This document shows, piece after piece, positions 35,049 to 48,470 of a DNA stretch of 64,000 bases. Within the stretch, counting starts at the first letter, position 1. Each line of letters opens with the position of its first letter. The translations under genes and the position numbers were made by a program. Below the pieces are notes generated by a model. The model was given only the letters and a program-made list of their open reading frames with translations, did not search any database and was not told the DNA's origin. This DNA comes from Caprimulgus europaeus. Lineage: Eukaryota > Chordata > Aves > Caprimulgiformes > Caprimulgidae. Where the stretch lies: positions 17,809,165-17,873,164 of the forward strand of contig OU015538.1 of the NCBI GenBank assembly GCA_907165065.1, in the 5' to 3' direction.

Positions 35049-37974
35049 TGTTATATATTTACTATGCATTATAAATAATAAAGAACAGATGCGTAATTAG
35101 TATTAATAATACTTAGCTTACTAAAGGTATTATTAATAAGTGCTTACTAAATATATTTAGGTTGTTAGCAGAAAGAAACAAAGCCACCTATGGTCTCATT
35201 TAGTTAATAAAATAAAGTTAAAAAAGCAACAAACTTCAGTATCTTGTCACTCTGGGTTAAGTTTGTTTTTCCTCCTTTACATATGACTGATGCAGTCATG
35301 GAAGTTTCTAGTTGAAATAAACAATTGAAGGCAAAGTATTATGTCTTTATTGTCTTGCTTATCTACCATTAATTTCAGTCAGTTTTTATCCAGCTTTGTG
35401 TGACCTCACCCTTAGAACGGCTGTAGGACTCACATGTGCTGCTGTATTCAGATGCTGCTTGTAGAGGGGCTGTAACTCCATTTGTTGTGAAGATTTCATA
35501 ACATCCTCTGTGATACATTTCCATCTTTGATGCTGGCTTTAAAATTCACACTGAAGACTTTTTTTTTTTTTTTATGGCAAGGAGTCTGCTGTAGAGGGTT
35601 ATTTTAAAGTTCTTGCAGGAATTTTATTACTTTTTCATCATAAGAAAAGCCTTGCACAGAATACGAGGGGGAAAAATTAATTGCTATGTTCTGTTTAGGT
35701 TCCATAGCAAGTTCAGGCATCACCACGTTTGAGGGTTTTAGTCTAATGTTTATGAGGATAAGAGATATATAAGATTCTCATAATTTAGAAACTGCACCGT
35801 TTTCAGGTGTTTTACAGTGTTACATTGCTGTGACACTATGATTCATGGAGAGAAAATTTAATGGTTTGCTGAATGACCTTGAAGCTTGATTATAAGTTTA
35901 TTTTAGTGTAGGGCCGTGCCCTTTGCTGTTCCTGTAAGAAGTCATTCAAATTTGCTAGCACATCTTGGAACACTTCATCACACAACATCTGCTGTAAGAG
36001 TGAGTGAAAAGTAAATTCTTTAAAAATCAGTGTATGTTAAGCACCTTCTAGTCCTGCAAAACTCCTGCTTGCTAGCCTGCCTGTTGTCTTCTGAAGCCAT
36101 TAAACACAGAACTGTTACAGTTTGAAATGTGAGAACTAAAAGAAAGGAATTTACACATCTTCTGTTGGAGGGAATGGTTTGACTTAAACATAGAAGGGTA
36201 AGGTAGTGGCACAGGGATCGAATCTTGGGAAGGGTGAGGAGGTGCAAGGCCATCTGAAGCAGCACTGCTCTCCAGGGCTACATATAAAACACATTTTGTG
36301 TATCTGAACAGTCCATTCCCATCAATCTTCACTTTTTAGAGAAGGAGTGCTTAAAGGTGAGAGTGGCCCTCGTTGGGAGGTTCCTGCAGTTGGTTGTGTG
36401 GAGGTGGCCTCTCCTGCAGTGCAAGCTGAGGGGAACTGGTTTGACCCTAATGAGTGGCAGCAGTACTATGCAGTTAGATACCACAAATGCAGCACAGAAA
36501 AGGAGTGAAGATTTGTAACTGCAGTACCTTTGTGCTTCAGGTTCTTATTTCTAAAATGGACTATAAGAATGCTGTGAAGATGAATTAACTAATTATTTGT
36601 AAACCATTCAGATACTAGATTGATGAATATTACAGATAACCTTAGGAGAGAAACTGTTTCTTGTGTTTAAGTGGAGTTTTTAAGAGCAAGCAATTCATTA
36701 GAAATGAGAGCAGGAATTGTGTGGTGAGCTAAAAGTAAATATTGAATAACTCCATATTCAGTGGAGGGAAAATGATGTGTGATCATGGACCTGGTCTTTA
36801 CTATAATTTGTACTTTTCAGTTTGCAGTAATGATGTAATTCTGTCACATACTATTTTTTGAGTGCTTGATTCTACAAATTTAATTTAACATATTTTGGAA
36901 GATGCTTGGAAGGTGTATATAAAACATGTATTTATACACAGAATTATGTACATGGAAGATACTGTCTAAGAAATTATGGTCATAGTGCTGAGCCTGTTAG
37001 ATTAGGTCCATACTGTGAACCGTGCAAAGAAGTGGCAATGAACTAGCAGTTACTATGCACTAAAGATAGCCATTACAGATGGCTTTGAATGTTTTAAATT
37101 AAGTATTAACTTTTGAAATTAGGAAAACTCATGGAGAATTTTTGTAGTAGCAACTATGTGAGAAATATTTTCTCTTTAAGCCAATATTCTAATCAGAACA
37201 TTTTAGATCTACAGATGTTGCAAATGCCTGAATGCCTTGTGAATGCTTCAGTTAGACTCCTTTTCCTCTTCCTTGTCTGTTTTTGCTTCAGCTTTCTGTT
37301 CTGAAATTTGGATTTTAAAGACCAACTGAAGAACAATGACAACAATTGAATATGTAACATGGTCAAAGTCCATTAAATCTATTTTACATAATTTTCTTCT
37401 ATTTATTTACATATAGACTTTCTTACTGCATCATTTATAAGGAGCACTACTGAAACTCGTATATGGACCAAATATTTCTTTTCTCCTGCTGACATAAATA
37501 GTCACATATTCCTATTATGAGACACTTAGATTAATCTGTTGACCTCTCTTGCTTTTGAATGAAATATTCTATGATGATTGCTGAAACAAAATTGTTTTTT
37601 CACTTAACAAATTACTGGTAACTCCAGGGAAAGGATAAGTTAAGTCAAAATGGTTGTTGTAAAGAGTCAATAGAGTTTGGATTGAATTCAGAATGTACAT
37701 GTTGAATTAAAAAGAGTGCATCCACCCTGTCGACTGCAAAAGAAAGAGAGACCTTAATGATATGGATTTCCAATAACTTAGGGTTTCTCTTCACCTTTTT
37801 GTTTTCCATACAGAGGTATTATAGCAGTGGGCTAGTTCATTAAATTGTGAAACTAGATACAGATTTCTCACTCTGGCTGATGGTATAAATGAGGTATATC
37901 TGATTTGGGAGATCTGTAGTCCCTGTATTTGTATTACAGTCCTCGTATCTCCGACTGTATTGAAGGAAAAACTT
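35049..37974. other. Spacer, no firm gene
   Basis: A T17 run lies near 35558. A GC-richer patch at 36072-36510 is open in several frames; one plus frame (36307-36507, no start codon) ends NWFDPNEWQQYYAVRYHKC and stops soon after. It is noted as a lead only, because the opposite strand is open as well. Confidence 0.4.
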
Positions 37975-38168
37975 ATTTTAAGATGAGAACAATCAAACAT
38001 TGGAATAGGTTGCCCAAGAGAGTTTGTGCCATCTCCTTCCTTGGAGGTTTCAAAACCAAATTAGATAAAACCCTGAGCAACTTGATCTGACCATGATTTG
38101 GCCCTGATTTGAGCAGGAGGTTGGACTAGATGATTTTCCGAGGTCCCTTCCAACCTGAATTATCCTGT
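37975..38168 (+). mobile_element. CR1 LINE 3' end
   Basis: 'aacattggaataggttgccc', 'tccttggaggtttcaaaacc', 'aggaggttggactagatgat' and 'gaggtcccttccaacctgaa' follow in order. This is the diagnostic end of avian CR1. The copy is strongly 5'-truncated to about 190 bp. The short octamer-type tail that normally follows is degenerate ('ttatcctgttgccc'). Non-coding. Confidence 0.95.
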
Positions 38169-41100
38169 TGCCCTGGTTTTGCTCCAGTGTTCTTACTTTA
38201 TAAGGATTGTTAGTTGAAATGTTTTTTGAGATTTTTGTGAACTACAGTTGTTTTTCATTTGTCTTTATTTTAATATAAGTGAGACCTCACTGAAACCATG
38301 GTAGAGCATATGAAGGTGAGAAAGGTAGATCTGCATACTGTTATCACACATTTACACAAAATAAAAGGGAAAAGATTAATTTTATATGTTATCTCTGATG
38401 GATTACGTGCCATTTTATCTATGTAGCCTTCTTTTTAAAAATGTTTTGTACAAATGCAGTTAATAGGTTCAAAATGTTTAGTATCAATTGGATTATCCCT
38501 GGTTTCCTATCTTCATCCCTGCTTTCATAATAAAGTAGAGCATAAGCCTAAATTAACAATGGTTGTTATTAATTCTCTCTAAATCCCTTGGCGTCCTCTC
38601 TGGCCCCATTTAATAAAAGCTGCAATACTTGAACAGTAAATATTGTGTAAAAGTTTCATATTTGAAATGAATTTCCTTCAGGCAAATAACAGAAGTAAGA
38701 TGATATTTTGCAGTGTTGTATATTAAAATAAATATACAGATAGTTAGAATAGGAACATTTCCTTAGAAGTAGAGCCAAAGAATGTGAAACAGAGCTTTAA
38801 TTTGATTAAACTTTGTGTGTTTTGAAATATGTAACATTTGCCAATGTTTACCTATCCCACTTTACATTCAGAGAAGGAGGTGAGTTGCATCTGCCTCAAA
38901 GTTTTATTTATAATTTAATATTGAACTTGCAGAACAAATCTCACCAGTTCTTATGTGTTTGTTTCAAAAGTCTAATGTATCCTGGACAAGAAAGCAATGG
39001 AGAGATGGCAGGGGGTGGAGGTAAAGTGAATATCTGACTTCCAGAAAACTCTTGTTTCTCCAAGTTTTGTTTCATTTTCCTCTATAAATTTTATTTATAT
39101 TTTTTTAATCCACTGGAGGAATTACTCAGCAAAAATAATAAGATGTGCAAGAAAAAGGATAAGCTCAAGTAAAGTTAACAGCCTGGTGACAATGAGCTTA
39201 CCTCTCCTTCATGATCCTTTTTATCTTCTCCGTCATACATATGAAAACTTTGGTTCATTTAGATGCTATATTTAAAAAGTCTTCTCTGGACTATCGAAAC
39301 AGAGCATGCACAGGAGCGATCTAACCGGTGTTAGAGGAATAAGCCGGTAAAACGAACTACCTTACCTGTTCACAGTGCCATATGTTTAACAGTTTTCAGT
39401 TGTACTTCAGAGACAGTTTGATAATCTTTTCAATTACTAAAGATTGGTCAAGAATCCAGAGAAATATCTGTATGGCAGAAATATTTTATCTACATTATAT
39501 CATGCTATTAAAATCCTTCATAAGTCTGGACATAATTCTTTACAAACAACTACCAAATACTTTCAATTTCCCTTGCACAGTTACAAATTCCCTTTGGAAC
39601 CAAAGGTTATTCTTTGGAATACTTTTTTTACAGTTTGTCAGACTGTGTGAATCTTTAAAATGTATTGCTTGCCAGAGATTTTAATACTATTTCAAAATAT
39701 TTTGAAATCATTCAGAGACACAAACAAAACTGCTAACATATTGGAAAATTCATCTCCATGTTCCATAAAACAACGTGCACTAGGATCAAGTTCCAGCAAA
39801 ATCAGAAAAGATATTTCTCAACAATTTATAGGCAGCAGCATGTATTAGAACACAAACTTTGTGAATGAAATTGCTTGTTGTGAAGGCAAACTATAGATAT
39901 GTCATAATTTCTTCCCTATAACATGGCGAACTACACTAAATTTGCTTAAAATTTCCCATTATGTCTACCTCTTTTCAGTTATTTGTGAAGGTAAAATTGT
40001 TCAAACATAGGCACTCTCCTTTATCTAAGAATGTTCTTACAAACACATCACAAGTACTAGAACCTCAACAATATTTCTGAAAGCTGATAGAGAAAAAAAA
40101 AAAAGGATTTTTGTACAGAACATATTAGGCTAGTTTGCTACTGAAAAACACAGTATGAAAACACTGTTTAACTAGGGACTTCATATCAGTCTTGTTATCT
40201 GAACTTGTAATTACTCAAGGATTCTCCATTATATTCTAGTTAATGTATCTTTATCTATTTTGTGTATTAATTTTCTGAATAAGCCAGTTTTGTAATTCAT
40301 AGTCGATAATCCCAGGAGTATTCTTCCCTTGCCTCCAGAGCATGAACCTACACTGACTTGGAGGCATCTGCAAGGTACTCTCTAAATTCCTTATTTTTGG
40401 TAACTGCTATAAAAAATTATGCCCAATGTGTGCTTGGAGAGGAGGTCTCCAAAGAAGATCCTGTAACAAAAGGAATATGTTGGGCCTTCCCAGTTGACTG
40501 CACGAGACCATGTTATTAAGATGAATCTCTCCATAGAATCTCCCCTGCCCTTTATTTGCTCCTTTAGTTCCACCCATGGTGCCCTGGGAAAGGCAGTGGC
40601 AGGCGTGTTTGGAGTGTGCTCTTCAAGGGCAAACATTTTGCCATTCCTGGAATCTCACTCTGCATGTTTGAAGTTCCTGGGAGATCAGAAAGTGCATTTT
40701 AATGGTATTAATTTATTTTCTCATTTTAGTCACTAGAATTGCAAGTAAATTCTTGCAAAGGAGAAATTGCCAGAACTTTAACTTAAGTCAGCACTTAAGC
40801 ACCAAGTCAGTACATGTATGTTGTTGCTATAAACTGAAGAAACAACAGTGTTAGCAATAGAAACTATATTCTTCTGGTACATTATTTCCTATAGTGCTCT
40901 CAGGTATGCTTTTTGGAGGTTACATGTTTACACAGGAGAAATCTCCTTCTCACATCCGTAGAAACTATAGATTTAGGTTTAGTTCAGGAAGGCAGGCAAA
41001 GTTAGTCTAACTCTCAGTGATTGCACTGGTTTATATTAGAGGCAATAAGTAATTCTGTTAAGGAAAGAAACTGATTTCCTTCTGCATTGTTATTTATTGA

Positions 41101-44100
41101 CACAGAATGGTATTTTTCAGCAATAATTTCTTCAAAATTCAGTAATAGAGAACAAGTAGCTTTTCCCTTGTTTTCCATGTGTATCAAAGGCTGGAGGGAA
41201 GAACAGTTAAGCTTGAACCCTGATGACCTTTCCTGAGTTCAGTGAACACAGAACATTATTAAAATGCTCTAAATGAACATTCAGGTGTGTGTTTACTGAT
41301 TGCACTGAAGAGATAAACAGCTTCCACTTGGAAATACACATGGCATTAAATGTGTGTGCTAAGAAGAGGTGTTATCTAGAAAGTGTTAATCTCACTGTGG
41401 TAGAAAAGGTTTTACAAGTTTGAAATTCAGTTTCACAGATTTTTTGTTTGTTTGTTTTAAAGAAATCTATGGGCAGATTTGCACTGGCAAACCAGAATAT
41501 AAATCAGAATACTACTTGTATTCATTCTGCTTTCTTCCTTTTAAGGCAAAACTTTAATATGTATTTGAAAACTTGTAGTTGTTAATGAAGAGATGGGCTT
41601 AAAGAGCTGTAGCATTAAGCTGGATAATAATTAATGAGCCAAAACCAGTAACAGTGTATTTCTGTCTTTAAGCCTTATTGTTTTACCCCATTACACTTAT
41701 TTTCCTATACACCCTATGCCCATTGTCATACCTGTCTACCTTTCAGGTGGAAATGATTTTTTGGGACCAGCAGAGGTATTCCTGAGACTGTGTATGTACC
41801 TCCTGTTCCTGCTCCAACTCTAAGTGTGGTGGGAATATCGTTGAACGGGCTTCTACTGTTTAGCAGCAATACTGGATTTTGAAGTAGGCGTGAAGAGTGT
41901 GCAGGAACCTGGGGTGTTTATCAAGTTTCAGATGACTTTTTGGGTACTAACTGCTATTGTGACACTACTATGAGTAACAGAAACATCCCCCTGGCCTAAC
42001 AAGAGTTCTTCTGAACAGTCAGAGCTGTCTCACACTGTGGGGAGACTCAGAGAGAGAATCCCTGAAATACAACTTTAAACAGTTTTTAAGTGAACTACTT
42101 CGGGGGAATATTTTTACCAAATATGATTTACTGCCAAAATATTATTCCTAGTGTTGATCAATATTGCTGATTTATGAACAAGTGCTGAGATTTACATTCC
42201 AAATTTCTGATTTATGGAACATGTGACTTACAGGACAAGCGACTGATTTATCATAGTGAAGCTGTATTACAGTTATGTCACTGTTGCTATTATAAACTCC
42301 TGTTTTCAGAGATTTACAACTTGCCTGTAAAAAGTGCTCTAATTGAAGCTGTTTTCTCTCAATTGCCTGGTCATATTTAAAGGCCTGAGAAAGGCAGAAA
42401 GAGTGACTTCAGTGTTGGTCTGATTCTACACATGGAATTAAGAATATTTTGAGTTTTAAAATGTTGAAGATGCTTAATATATAATATTCCAGAAGATTTC
42501 TGCTTCTGCTACAGATATTTCTCCAGAGACCAGTGATTACCCTAGCCCAAAGTCCAGCAAGTGATTTTTATTCATGAATGTCTTCATGAATTCTCTGCAA
42601 ATGCAGCTTTAATCAACCCTGAGAAGCGCTTAATTTGCACAAAAATCTACGCAATCATTGTCTTGAACTGCTAAACACTTGTTTCTGTATTAAGGTTATT
42701 TCAGCCTATTTCATATGTGCCTTTGTGTCTCTTCAGAATTCCATCTGTGCCTCAAAAAAGTTTCATGAGGCACTTCTGAGGTGGTGGCATCAGGCAGTCT
42801 CTGGACAGGGTAGTCCTCACAAGCCCTTTGCAAAAATCTGGACAGCAGACAGCAGTGAATGTGGCCCTGGGTCTAATTTTTAAGGGAGCATCTGTCTTTA
42901 CCTTTTATGTCAGTGTGGTTTTAATTCTGGCAATTAATTAACACATTTGAAATGTAATCCTAGTTACTGGCAAGGAGAGACCAGGCTGTCTGGCCAAACT
43001 GATGCAAAAAGTTTGCAGTGCTGTTAGTAGAGATACAGAAAACCCCAGCCCTTCCTTCTGCTGCTGTCTTAGCCCCAAGAGTAATTGTGAGAAGGTGATA
43101 AAGGTCTTATAAGGGGCAAAGATAAGAATATATTAAACTGTCTCCTAGGAAATGTGTCCCTCCCCTTTTAATTTGTCTTAGTGGCTTGGCGAGAGTGCAG
43201 GTGGGGCTGAGTCATTTGAGGAATGGAGAAGTTAAATGGCCTGCATATAAAAGAGGTTTAATAAAATTTTTTGTTTGCTTATGTATTGGTGAAGGTAGAG
43301 AATATCTTACTGCAAAGGCTCAGAAAGAACAGGAGGAACTTTTCTTCTTTTTATTCCTTTTTTTTTTTCTGAATAGTATTCAGCTAGCGATCAGCTGGTA
43401 AATGAGTTAAATTCATTTCTCAGATTTTGAGGGGAGGTGGTTACTGAAATGAAGATTTGAACAAGACAAAGACATTAAAACAATTATTACTCCTGTGAAT
43501 TTGGCATGCCCACTTGCTGGAGGCAGTGAGGCCAACAGATTGCTTCAGGTAACATTAATAAACCCAACAGCACATTTGTTCTTGGCAGTGCAGGCAGAGA
43601 ATAGGTGCCACGTTGCCATAGGAGGTTCAAGAGGATGACATTTTTGTTGTTGAAATGATTAACTCAGCAAAATGAATTAACTGATTGAAGCATGTTGGGG
43701 GAATGTTAGCTCAATTATCAGAAAGTGCCCAAAGAGAATCTCAAACATTAGGATTGGTCAGAAAAGGAAATAATAATAATAAAAAAATAAACCTGAGAAC
43801 TTTATTAAGCTTTTCTAGAAATCTGTGTTGTACTTGCATTTTGAATACTTCATGTACCTCTGTTTCTTGCCATTTAAAAAAGCATAGTACAATACAGAGA
43901 AAGCTGAAATTGGTGTTCAAGTGTATGGAAAGGCTTCCATACAAGGACTGATGATACACACCAAGACGCTTCAGGCAGGAGAAGGGATGGCTGAGACACA
44001 CACCAGAGGTCTCTTGAATCATGAATCACATAGAGAAGACCTTTTGGGAATGACATTCATTGTCTCGTTTCAGACAAGAAGTAGGACACTTCAACTGAAA

Positions 44101-47100
44101 TTAAGAGGTGCCAGGCTCAGGAGAAATAAAAGAGTATGCTCAAATGGGGGAGCTCTGCCACAAGATGATGATGAATGTTTACATGGGTCAAAAATGTTGT
44201 ATATAAACACATAAAAATCTATTCAGAGCAAACTTATATCTTTTTGGCTCAAAAACTCCTTGTCCTGCAGTTTCCTGGAGGTTGGGCTCAACACATGCAC
44301 TATCAAGGCAGTGAGAATGTTGAATTCATCAGCAGAAATGTTTGTTACTTTTGTATGTTTTTCAGTGTTCTGACAGTATTTTAAGAGAGATGGACTTGCT
44401 GCAGTATCAGGGATTTTTTTGTTCTGCTTTGTTTTTAAATCCCAACCAATTTTGCTTTTTCAGAAGTTACTGGTTATCCTTTCAAACCCCCAAATGGTAA
44501 CTCTCATATTGCGTGAGTGACTCGGGAACTCTTGCTGAAAGATTGCTGTTGACACTTGACTTGGCTGATTTCTTGTGTGTAGGAGTGAATGAGGTTTCTT
44601 TTGCATCTAAACAGTGAAAGAAAAACCATGCTTATTTGGTTTGGGCATCTAAAGTGCTTAAAGCCCTTAGGAAAAAAGGCAAAACTTTCAAATTGTTTTC
44701 ACTACAATTCTTTCAGTTCAGGGATTATTGAAACTAAGTTCACCATTCTCAGATGCTGCCATCATGTGAAAAAGCGTGCTTTGCTTTCTTTACCTGTTTC
44801 TACCATCTGGGGAGCACATATGGTTATAGTTAGCTAACTCATAGTGACTGTTCTGGTAGTTAATTACTTGGTAAATAATAAACTGTTTATGGACCATAAT
44901 TCTTAAATAGAAGTAACTGATGGCATTTCTTAATTAAGGTTATAAGAATATTGCCAAGAGTGAGTACCATGGCCTTCTGAGTGTCTGACAGAGGCTGATT
45001 CAGTAAAGTTACTGTCAAGCTAAGGTACAGCAGCAGATTCTTCATTTTATCCTTTTAAAACAATATTGTTTCTTCAGAATTCCTCATTCTATGTGGGGTT
45101 TGATATGTTTGTTCATTATTGTTTTCTGTCATCCAGACAGAATCTGAATATCTGTTGTCTCATCATTTTTTAAGAGGGTTTAATGTCACTTTTTAAAGGA
45201 TGTTTAATAACAGGTGATTTGTGTCAGAACTCATTTGATGATATGGATATGTCGCTCTGAAAAATGTGTGCTGTAATTTTAAGAGTCATTCCAGGAGGCT
45301 GGAATGATTATTACAAGACATAGTGAAATCAGTGCAGAGAAACATTTTGTTTCATACTTGATTTGGATTGATCAGACTGTGCTTCGTGGCATCCTGTTCT
45401 TTGCCGTAGAATTGTCTTTCACCAGCACTTGCCAACTAGGCCAACAAATCACTTGAAAATGTGAGGATTTGGCAATCTCTTTCCATTTGATGATTTGCAT
45501 AGAAATAATTTGGAGTGACTTGTCTGAGCTGTTGCTTTGCAATGTGGGTAGAGTTTTCAGCAATCTTTCCCAGAGTATCCTAGCCAGAGTCGATGGTAAC
45601 CATCACTTTCTAAAGGCACTTTCTGAAAGATTGATTGCTGTACTCAAAGTAATACCAGTCATGAAATGAACCTCGGGATAAAGCTCACAAATTCAGAGTT
45701 TTCTCATTCTACTTTAGTAATGAGAAATACTATTCTTTAACATTTATAGTGGAGGTCACAAGAATGACAGATGTAATAAAGTCTATTAATAAAGAATCAA
45801 GTATGGAGCAACTCTTTGACATCTCTTTTACTTTTGATTTGATGTCCATATTGTAATGAAGTACTAGCTTGGGTTATGTCAACCAATTAAAACTGAGATT
45901 CCAACTGACTTTGAACCCATTTGTTAGTGACATCAAAATTATTTTTTTTTTTAATCAGAAGAAAGTCACATCTGCAGGAAGGTGAGTTAGAAGAATATTC
46001 TATAACTATATAAAAGATAATCATTATTTTAAATCCTTGACTTTCCACTTCACTTCAAACAGGTTATAACCCCCCTTTTCTGATTCCTTTTGCACTTCTC
46101 ACAGTCCCTGAACATACATATTGCAGTGTTACTGAAAAGGGGTAGTCTTGCTTTATTAGAAGTTGAAGTTAATTGTCAAAGGATACCTAATTTAAGCACT
46201 GTCATTATTTGACTGTGTGCTTTAAGAGGTTTTTACTAACAGGGTAGGTGGAATAGTACTAGAAATCCTCTTTTTTTTTTTCCATCCAAATTTTAATAAA
46301 AAACCCCAACCCTCTTAAAGTGCACAGTAATCCATTGCAAATGGATTGTAAATTGTAATTTGTTATTTGCAAATCCAATATAAATGAAATTTAGCTTTTT
46401 AGTTTATAATACTCTGATGATGTTTATTCCACTAATCACACTATACCACTAATCTGAGTGATTTTAGATTTGATAATAAATCGTTAATCCCATAGCAGAC
46501 TGTGTTTGATAAGGTATCTCTGCCAGTATATTAAGGGGATTATTTTCCTTAACACAAGATGAGCTGTCTTTAGAAGAAGTGATGAAGTTGGGTTTATTAG
46601 CTGTTGATGGTGGTGCAGATACCTGGGGTAAAAACACAGGGAAAGTATAGAATAATATTTTTTTATTTGTATAGCTGTCAATCCAGCCAAAATTGCCCCA
46701 GCTCTGTTTGATGGAAATAAATAGTTTCAAATTCACGTGTTTATAGGGTTTGCATCTACTTTATAGTCAACAATTCATAGCTAAATCCATATTTTATTAA
46801 AGCAGAGAAGAAACAAAGTATATTATGTCCATAGCAAATATAACAAGTTCCTACAAGAAATGTAAATCTAGAAAACTTAAACATCACCAATACAGTTCTT
46901 GTTGTGAACATGCATTGCATACCTAGGTTTGTATGGTATACTATGTTACACAAACCTTTTTTTTTCTTCCAAGAACCCTTCTTTGTAAGTAAATTTGGTG
47001 CAATTTTGTAACATTTGAGACTAGTTGTCATGGAAACGCAAAGCTCAGTGATATTTTTCAATAGTGCTGATTGGTTAGAAAAAATATTTTGACACCATGT

Positions 47101-48029
47101 TATTTTCATCTTGAAAACTTGGTTAAAAAACATCTTAACATTGTTGTGTAAAGTCAAGAGCATAACACAGGAGAGGCAGTCATTTAACACAGCTGTCTTG
47201 ATAATATATTACCTTCTTACTACAAGTTTTAAAATGGATTATTGTTGCTGTGGCATCAGATAACAGGAAAACCCACCATGCCTACTGGAGTACATTCAGC
47301 AGAACAGCATAGCTTGCTTATTTTGGTTGAGGAACTATTTTACATATGCCTCACTTCTTATACCCAGCATTTCATGTTGTGTTCCTCTTCCCTGCACCAT
47401 AACAGAGCTAATGCAAAGGTACTCTTTCAATTTACTTTTTTATCCAACAATTTCTAGCCTGATCCTTCACATTATTTTACTACAATTGCTTAGTAGAGAC
47501 CTGGTAAGTATGTTACAATGACTGAACTTAACCTCTTGCTTGTCAAAAGCGGTGAGGCCATGTAACACTTGGGGCTTGCTGTGGCTGTGTCCTTACTGAA
47601 GGTTCTTGCAGCTTTTTCCCAGTTTTGTCCCTCAGCATTTTATAGTTGTTGTAAATGACTGGAACTGCACTGAGCTAATAAAATAATTTGGAATTAAAGT
47701 AGGCAGAAATTGTGCTGAGATTCATAGAGCTTGAAATTTGACTGTGGTCCATTGAAGCCCAGGTGCTTATTACATGCTGCTTTTTTTTTATTTTTTTTTT
47801 ATTTTGGGGAAACGCAGTATAAATACCTAGAAATTAGTAAGAGCATGGCTAGAGCTCACTGTTGTCTGTGGAGAAGAGAGGTAGAACAATTCCCAGTGTT
47901 ACCCTGCAGGTTTTCATTGCCAGGCTAAAAGCAGATTAGTTTTATTTGCTTTTGAGATTTTGATGTAATCGTTTGGTAATGTGGCATTTTATGTAGCAAA
48001 TTACTTAGCCTTATTCCCATTCTCTGGGC
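38169..48029. other. Long AT-rich spacer or intron, no supported gene
   Basis: No coding segment with splice context is seen. The longest frame in the window, 144 codons on the minus strand at 46756-47190, is rich in F, L, K, N and C and passes through an A/T tract, so it is treated as chance. Two overlapping plus frames at 39382-39684 and frames on both strands at 43685-44214 have no recognisable domain. T runs lie near 43358 and 47782. Confidence 0.45.
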
Positions 48030-48145
48030 AGGAGGGCTGAAGCACAGAAAAATGAGTTTTCAGGTGGCAGTTGTGTGGCAGAGCTTAGGGAGGAGGTAAG
48101 GGTTCTGGTCCCCTGTGCTCTTGCCTTACCTGCAGGATCAGGAGG
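48030..48145 (+). mobile_element. Possible MIR-like ancient SINE relic
   Basis: The order 'gaagcacagaaa...', 'gtggcagagcttagg', 'ggttctggtcccctgtgctc' then 'ttgcc' parallels the core and 3' part of MIR-type SINEs ('gtggcagagctgggattcgaacccaggtct...gtgctctt'). Similarity is weak and by eye. It could instead be coincidence in a GC-richer patch. Confidence 0.3.
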
Positions 48146-48234
48146 ACTGGCCCCTGAAGAGCACTGAGGCTCTACAAGGATTGTGGAACTAAGTCCAGTT
48201 CTTTAAAGCTTTGTCCTTCTCAGCAAGAGTATCA

Positions 48235-48470
48235 TCACACTGGCAAGGGAGCCCATCCCCACACTGTAGTGAAATCAGTTTCTATATCTGGAACATGTTC
48301 CTTTGTGGCCTGTTTTACAATAATCACATTGCAAAATGATTTCAGACCTTCTCTGGATTCTTTGAGAGATGTAGGATAGGGCAGGTTCTGTTTTTCCTGA
48401 TCACTTGCAGTCCAAGGAGATAGGTCTTTAGATGCAAAGACCTTTACTTGGAAGTTTGTTAGTATATTGT
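48235..48470 (-). CDS. Candidate exon on minus strand, unidentified
   Basis: Reading leftward, 'acttcacctcttttctcacag' is an excellent acceptor ending at 48471. Two bases complete an upstream codon and the frame then runs 77 codons to TGA. The peptide starts NILTNFQVKVFASKDLSPWT, is mixed and charged in the middle (SLKESREGLKSF), and ends DFTTVWGWAPLPV. No family is recognised. It may be a terminal exon, or be cut short by a weak donor such as 'gagaag' + 'gtctga'. It is the leftmost member of the minus-strand cluster at 48-62 kb. No AATAAA is evident immediately downstream. Confidence 0.25.

Noticed and set aside
46756-47190. Longest methionine-started frame in the window (144 codons, minus strand)
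   Set aside because: Composition is dominated by F, L, K, N, C and S as expected from AT-rich DNA. It runs through an A/T homopolymer and shows no domain, splice signal or start context.
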